Position numbers and translations under genes: made by a program. A stretch of 64,000 bases of DNA, from NCBI GenBank assembly GCA_038380795.1, contig CM076261.1, positions 92,402,418 through 92,466,417 on the forward strand. Reading direction: 5' to 3'. Positions within the stretch are counted from its first letter, which is position 1, and each line of letters opens with the position of its first letter. Positions 63,401 to 64,000 of the stretch are shown in pieces. The notes beneath the pieces were generated by a model. It ran no database searches. It was not told the origin of the DNA and saw only the letters and a list, made by a program, of their open reading frames with translations. Source of the DNA: Pyrocephalus nanus. Its lineage: Eukaryota > Chordata > Aves > Passeriformes > Tyrannidae.

Positions 63401-64000
63401 CATAAAAAAAGAGAGTAAATCCATCAGATTTTCCATTTTGGATGAAGGACCCCAGTGCAGAGTAACTATCACTGTGTAATTTCCAAATCATTGCTTCCAA
63501 AAGCTGGGAAACCATTTGAGATGTCCTGATGAGACAGAGGACACCAAGGGACCATTAGCCCCTGACACAAAGGATGTACATCAGAAAGAAGTGGGGACAA
63601 TGGCACACAAGATATCTAAACAACTTGCACCACAGTTGTGTCCAACAAAGAGATTTCATTTCTGGTTTTGTTTGTGCTGCAGATGATCTTTACTTTATTC
63701 AAACATACCACGTGCCACCAGGCAATGTCTCACCCAAGAAATACGCAGCAGTCACTGCTCACCATTACAGGACATTTTTATGTGAGACACAAACACATCT
63801 GGAAGCAGGGGGTGAGGGATACACTCCACTCACAAGATTTGTCCTGGGCTCTTCCAATCCGATCTCACGGCCACGTGCTGAAAAGCAATCTAAATTCACC
63901 CTAGATTGGTACCTCTGCTGTGGCAGCCAAGATCTGGAGGTTTATTGCACTGCCTATGGCAAGGCACAGCGCTCCGCTAATGTGTCCGAGCACTAATCTT
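60491..64000. other. 3.5 kb of unique AT-rich DNA, no gene seen
   Basis: An AAAC-type tract lies at 60679-60726. The frame at 63574-63996 (140 codons, plus) is the longest here but has no domain, no signal peptide and no splice context that I recognise. Nothing else was identified up to the window end. Confidence 0.5.

Noticed and set aside
63574..63996. 140-codon plus frame at the window end
   Set aside because: No domain, signal or splice context recognised.
1..64000. Search for CRISPR arrays, tRNA-like B boxes, endogenous retroviral LTRs and prokaryotic genes
   Set aside because: No regularly spaced repeats, no GGTTCGAATCC-type boxes and no convincing paired LTRs were seen by eye. A profile search could still find degraded ones.

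Overview
The window reads as ordinary vertebrate nuclear DNA, most likely from a bird. The main evidence is at least nine clear fragments of the avian-type LINE CR1. They share the CR1 3' end: a GGAAGGTGTCCCTGCCCATGGC block, then GGTCCCTTCCAACCCAAACC, then a tail of ATTCTATG or ATTCTGTG units. The wording of these tails fits a neoavian, perhaps passerine, genome, but that finer placement is inference. There are no Alu-, B1- or L1-type repeats, no CRISPR array, no bacterial-style gene packing and no operons. Open frames are short (at most about 156 codons) and scattered on both strands, as expected by chance in AT-rich intergenic or intronic DNA. I recognise no host protein-coding gene and no tRNA, rRNA or known small RNA gene.

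Layout. 1-6.1 kb is unique AT-rich DNA with a homeobox-motif-rich block near 4.3-4.7 kb and a polypyrimidine tract at 6.08 kb. 6.9-7.5 kb holds two same-strand CR1 3' ends. 9.7-10.2 kb holds an old CR1 ORF2 remnant with recognisable endonuclease and reverse-transcriptase pieces, broken and internally deleted. 12.7 kb has an A-rich hairpin and tail-like tract. 13.9-19 kb carries four CR1 fragments, two weak candidate exons on the minus strand and one on the plus strand, and a motif-rich block at 17.3-17.5 kb. 19-25.4 kb has no repeat I can name. 25.4-33.1 kb has a C10 run, an unusual overlapping palindrome/tandem repeat, four CR1 pieces (one weak), a possible small hAT-type (MER5/Charlie-like) element and a stop-interrupted 68-codon frame. 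33-64 kb is mostly unique DNA with several motif-rich blocks, small perfect inverted repeats, a CpG cluster with a palindrome at 40.1 kb, an AT-rich (TATA)n tract at 57.3 kb, a probable ancient L2/CR1-clade LINE piece at 59.2 kb and a 20-bp-period A16GAAG array at 60.4 kb.

No genes can be shown to work together here. The best-supported reading is a gene-poor region (a large intron or a gene desert) with old retroposon fragments and several candidate regulatory blocks. Conservation of those blocks cannot be judged from one sequence. The least ordinary signals are the overlapping palindrome and tandem repeat at 25.8 kb, the CpG-plus-palindrome block at 40.1 kb, the paired hairpins at 46.1-46.3 kb and a window-wide excess of A-run/C-run junctions.
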